Under the pieces are notes generated by a model that saw nothing but the letters and a program-made list of their open reading frames with translations, made no database searches and was not told where the DNA came from. This document shows positions 5,418 to 6,802 of a DNA stretch of 6,802 nt, one piece after another. Source of the DNA: Fidelibacterota bacterium UBA1134. Its GTDB lineage: Bacteria > Fidelibacterota > Marinisomatia > Marinisomatales > S15-B10. The stretch is taken from the NCBI GenBank assembly GCA_002311975.1, contig DCAL01000066.1, positions 1,003 to 7,804 of the forward strand. The letters are read 5' to 3'. Positions within the stretch are counted from its first letter, which is position 1. Each line of letters starts with the position of its first letter. The translations under genes and the position numbers were made by a program.

Positions 5418-6802
5418 TTGAGATTCCGAGTGATTGTACGCAAAACCGTATATCTCGCTGCTGCCGCTCTCTTTCTGTTAGCCGGTTGCGAAGACCAAGT
5501 GAATTCGGTCGTGAGCAGATCGGACAAAAACGAGTTCTTTGAATTGACGCTGGAGACATCGAGCGATATTGTGAACACAAGAAGTTCTCTGGATATAATG
5601 GCGAAGGTGAAACGACTGAAGGCGGGATTGGCGGACGTTTCCAATAAAGTGCTCGGCGTCTGGGATCTTATTTACGATGAACCCGATACCCTCGATCCTA
5701 CACAACTTGAAATCAGCTACACTTTCAAAAACGACAGCACCGTCACTCGTGTAGAGACCTACAAATTCGCTGACATCTTTTCCAAGATTGTCGGCAAGTG
5801 GAATATCAACTCAATCGGCAGCGATTCACTCAATTCAGAACTTCTTCAGATCGAATATGAATTCGACGACGATACTACCGTGACAATCGAGGAGACACAC
5901 AAGTTTGATGTATCTAAGCTGGGATCGCGTGTTCTGGGAGTTTGGAAAGTTACATCTTCTGTCGATGGGTCGGATATTCTCGATCTGACGAATCTTACGC
6001 TGGAGTACACCTTTGAAAATGACAGCACCGTCTCATTTCAGCGAATTGAATCGAGTTCCGCAGGCATCGATGTAGGTTTTGCGTCCGCGCCTGTATTCGT
6101 GGATATTGATAAGGACGCAGATCAGGATGTTTTTGTCGGTAGTCTGGATGGTACCATAAAGTATTATGAGAATACCGGCTCGAGCATGAATCCCGTATTC
6201 ACCGGGAAGACGAGCAGCAACAATCCTCTCAACGGCGTGGTTGTGAGCGGGGCCGCCGCCCCCTCTTTTGTGGACATTGATGGTGATGGTGACATGGATC
6301 TGTTCATCGGTGAGGATGACGGCACTGTAAGCTACTACGCCAACGGCGGTTCCAGCACGAGCCCCTCTTTTTCTGAACAGACTGGAAATAGCAATCCGTT
6401 TGACGGAGTGGATGTCGGCTACAGCTCAGCGCCCACATTTGCCGATATTGACGGCGACGGTGATATGGACGCCTTCATGGGCGAGTATGACGGTACCCTC
6501 AGCTATTATAAAAACACCGGCTCCAGTACCAGTGCCACATTAACAGTGCAGTCGGATGCCGACACACTCTTCAAGAGCGATGTGGGAACGAACTCAACTC
6601 CCGTTCTCGTCGACATTGACAGGGACGGTGACTTGGACGTATTCATCGGCGCTGGGGACGGCACGATTTACTATTATACGAATACAGGTTCGAGCACGGC
6701 GCACTCATTCTCTCCTCAGAGCGGGAGTGACAATCCGTTAGCTGCTATAGATGTGGGCGAGAGCGCTACACCGGCCTTCGTGGACATTGATGGTGATGGT
6801 GA
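5418..6802 (+). CDS. Lipoprotein with tandem G-x-W repeats and VCBS/FG-GAP repeats (3' end outside window)
   Basis: Starting at TTG 5418 the frame stays open for 461 codons to the window edge. AGGG (5407-5410) lies 7 nt upstream; GTG 5430 is an alternative start. Residues 1-24 are a lipoprotein signal: basic start, hydrophobic VYLAAAALFLLAG and lipobox LAGC with Cys24. Residues 77-212 hold three tandem units of about 46-48 residues, each with V-x-G-x-W near its start and Y-x-F-x-(N/D)-D-(S/T)-T-V near its end (Trp82, Trp128, Trp176). They recall the first strands of lipocalin-like domains. From 224 on, VCBS/FG-GAP repeats recur every 56-57 residues (starts 224, 281, 338, 394, 451) with the pattern (A/T)P-x-(F/L)-(V/A)-D-I-D-G-D-G-D-x-D-(V/L/A)-F-x-G-x-x-D-G-T-x-x-Y-Y-x-N-x-G-S-S. 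The Asp-rich loops should bind calcium and the repeats should build a beta-propeller, as in integrin alpha-like proteins. It is probably surface exposed or adhesive; the ligand is unknown. Confidence 0.9.
   Translation, partial: MRFRVIVRKTVYLAAAALFLLAGCEDQVNSVVSRSDKNEFFELTLETSSDIVNTRSSLDIMAKVKRLKAGLADVSNKVLGVWDLIYDEPDTLDPTQLEISYTFKNDSTVTRVETYKFADIFSKIVGKWNINSIGSDSLNSELLQIEYEFDDDTTVTIEETHKFDVSKLGSRVLGVWKVTSSVDGSDILDLTNLTLEYTFENDSTVSFQRIESSSAGIDVGFASAPVFVDIDKDADQDVFVGSLDGTIKYYENTGSSMNPVFTGKTSSNNPLNGVVVSGAAAPSFVDIDGDGDMDLFIGEDDGTVSYYANGGSSTSPSFSEQTGNSNPFDGVDVGYSSAPTFADIDGDGDMDAFMGEYDGTLSYYKNTGSSTSATLTVQSDADTLFKSDVGTNSTPVLVDIDRDGDLDVFIGAGDGTIYYYTNTGSSTAHSFSPQSGSDNPLAAIDVGESATPAFVDIDGDG
5646..6053 (+). 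repeat. Three tandem G-x-W / Y-x-F-x-x-D-(S/T)-T-V coding repeats
   Basis: Within the VCBS lipoprotein, units begin at residue 77 (KVLGVWDL), residue 123 (KIVGKWNI) and residue 171 (RVLGVWKV). Each ends in a matching hairpin: YTFKNDSTVT, YEFDDDTTVT and YTFENDSTVS. The DNA is clearly diverged between units, so the repeat is old and held at protein level. Confidence 0.7.
6087..6802 (+). repeat. VCBS/FG-GAP coding repeat array of about 171 bp period
   Basis: Repeat units start near 6087, 6258, 6429, 6597 and 6768, and the last is cut by the window edge. The calcium-loop DNA is locally very similar: the 23 bases at 6270-6292 are identical to those at 6780-6802, three repeat periods (510 bp) away. 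The loop of the first unit is degenerate (DIDKDADQD instead of DIDGDGDMD). Confidence 0.85.

Noticed and set aside
5384..5420. Third copy of the duplicated leader upstream of the VCBS lipoprotein gene
   Set aside because: Only short words (CTGG, AGACT) are shared, gaps are needed and the distance to the start codon is quite different.

Overview
The window looks like chromosomal DNA from a diderm (Gram-negative-type) bacterium of medium GC content. Two genes encode lipoproteins with clear lipoboxes (LTSC and LAGC), and a third encodes a protein with a Sec-type signal peptide. Three of the four genes appear to start with TTG. The style (large M16 lipoprotein peptidase, VCBS/FG-GAP lipoprotein, secreted transglutaminase-like protein) would fit an FCB-group or Neomarinimicrobiota-like marine bacterium, but that is only an impression. 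No rRNA, tRNA, CRISPR array, insertion sequence or phage gene was seen.

Layout. (1) At the left edge, on the minus strand, is the 5' part of a CoxG/SRPBCC-family gene (1-261) that continues out of the window. A good sigma70-type promoter lies just upstream of it. (2) Positions 262-882 form a long, apparently non-coding divergent intergenic region with several short hairpins. It ends in a segment of about 140 bp that recurs before the M16 gene. (3) Positions 883-2223 encode a secreted three-part transglutaminase-like protein with a complete Cys-His-Asp triad. (4) Positions 2224-2465 are intergenic and carry the second copy of the ~140-bp leader. (5) Positions 2466-5300 encode a full-length, 944-residue M16B (PqqL/insulinase-type) zinc peptidase lipoprotein, followed by a likely rho-independent terminator. 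(6) Positions 5418-6802 hold the 5' part of a lipoprotein gene. Its product has three tandem short repeats with a G-x-W signature, then at least four and a half VCBS/FG-GAP calcium-loop repeats; it runs off the right edge.

How the parts relate. The three plus-strand genes all encode proteins for the periplasm or outer membrane, so the region looks like a cell-envelope or extracellular-protein locus. The most notable non-coding signal is the ~140-bp segment upstream of both the transglutaminase and M16 genes. By hand the two copies match at 102 of 140 positions without a gap. The alignment runs through the ribosome-binding site and the TTG start codon of the M16 gene, which suggests a duplicated promoter/leader and possible co-regulation of the two genes. 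No known defence, mobile or biosynthetic system was recognised, and any claim of a new system rests on the shared leader and the unusual repeat lipoprotein.
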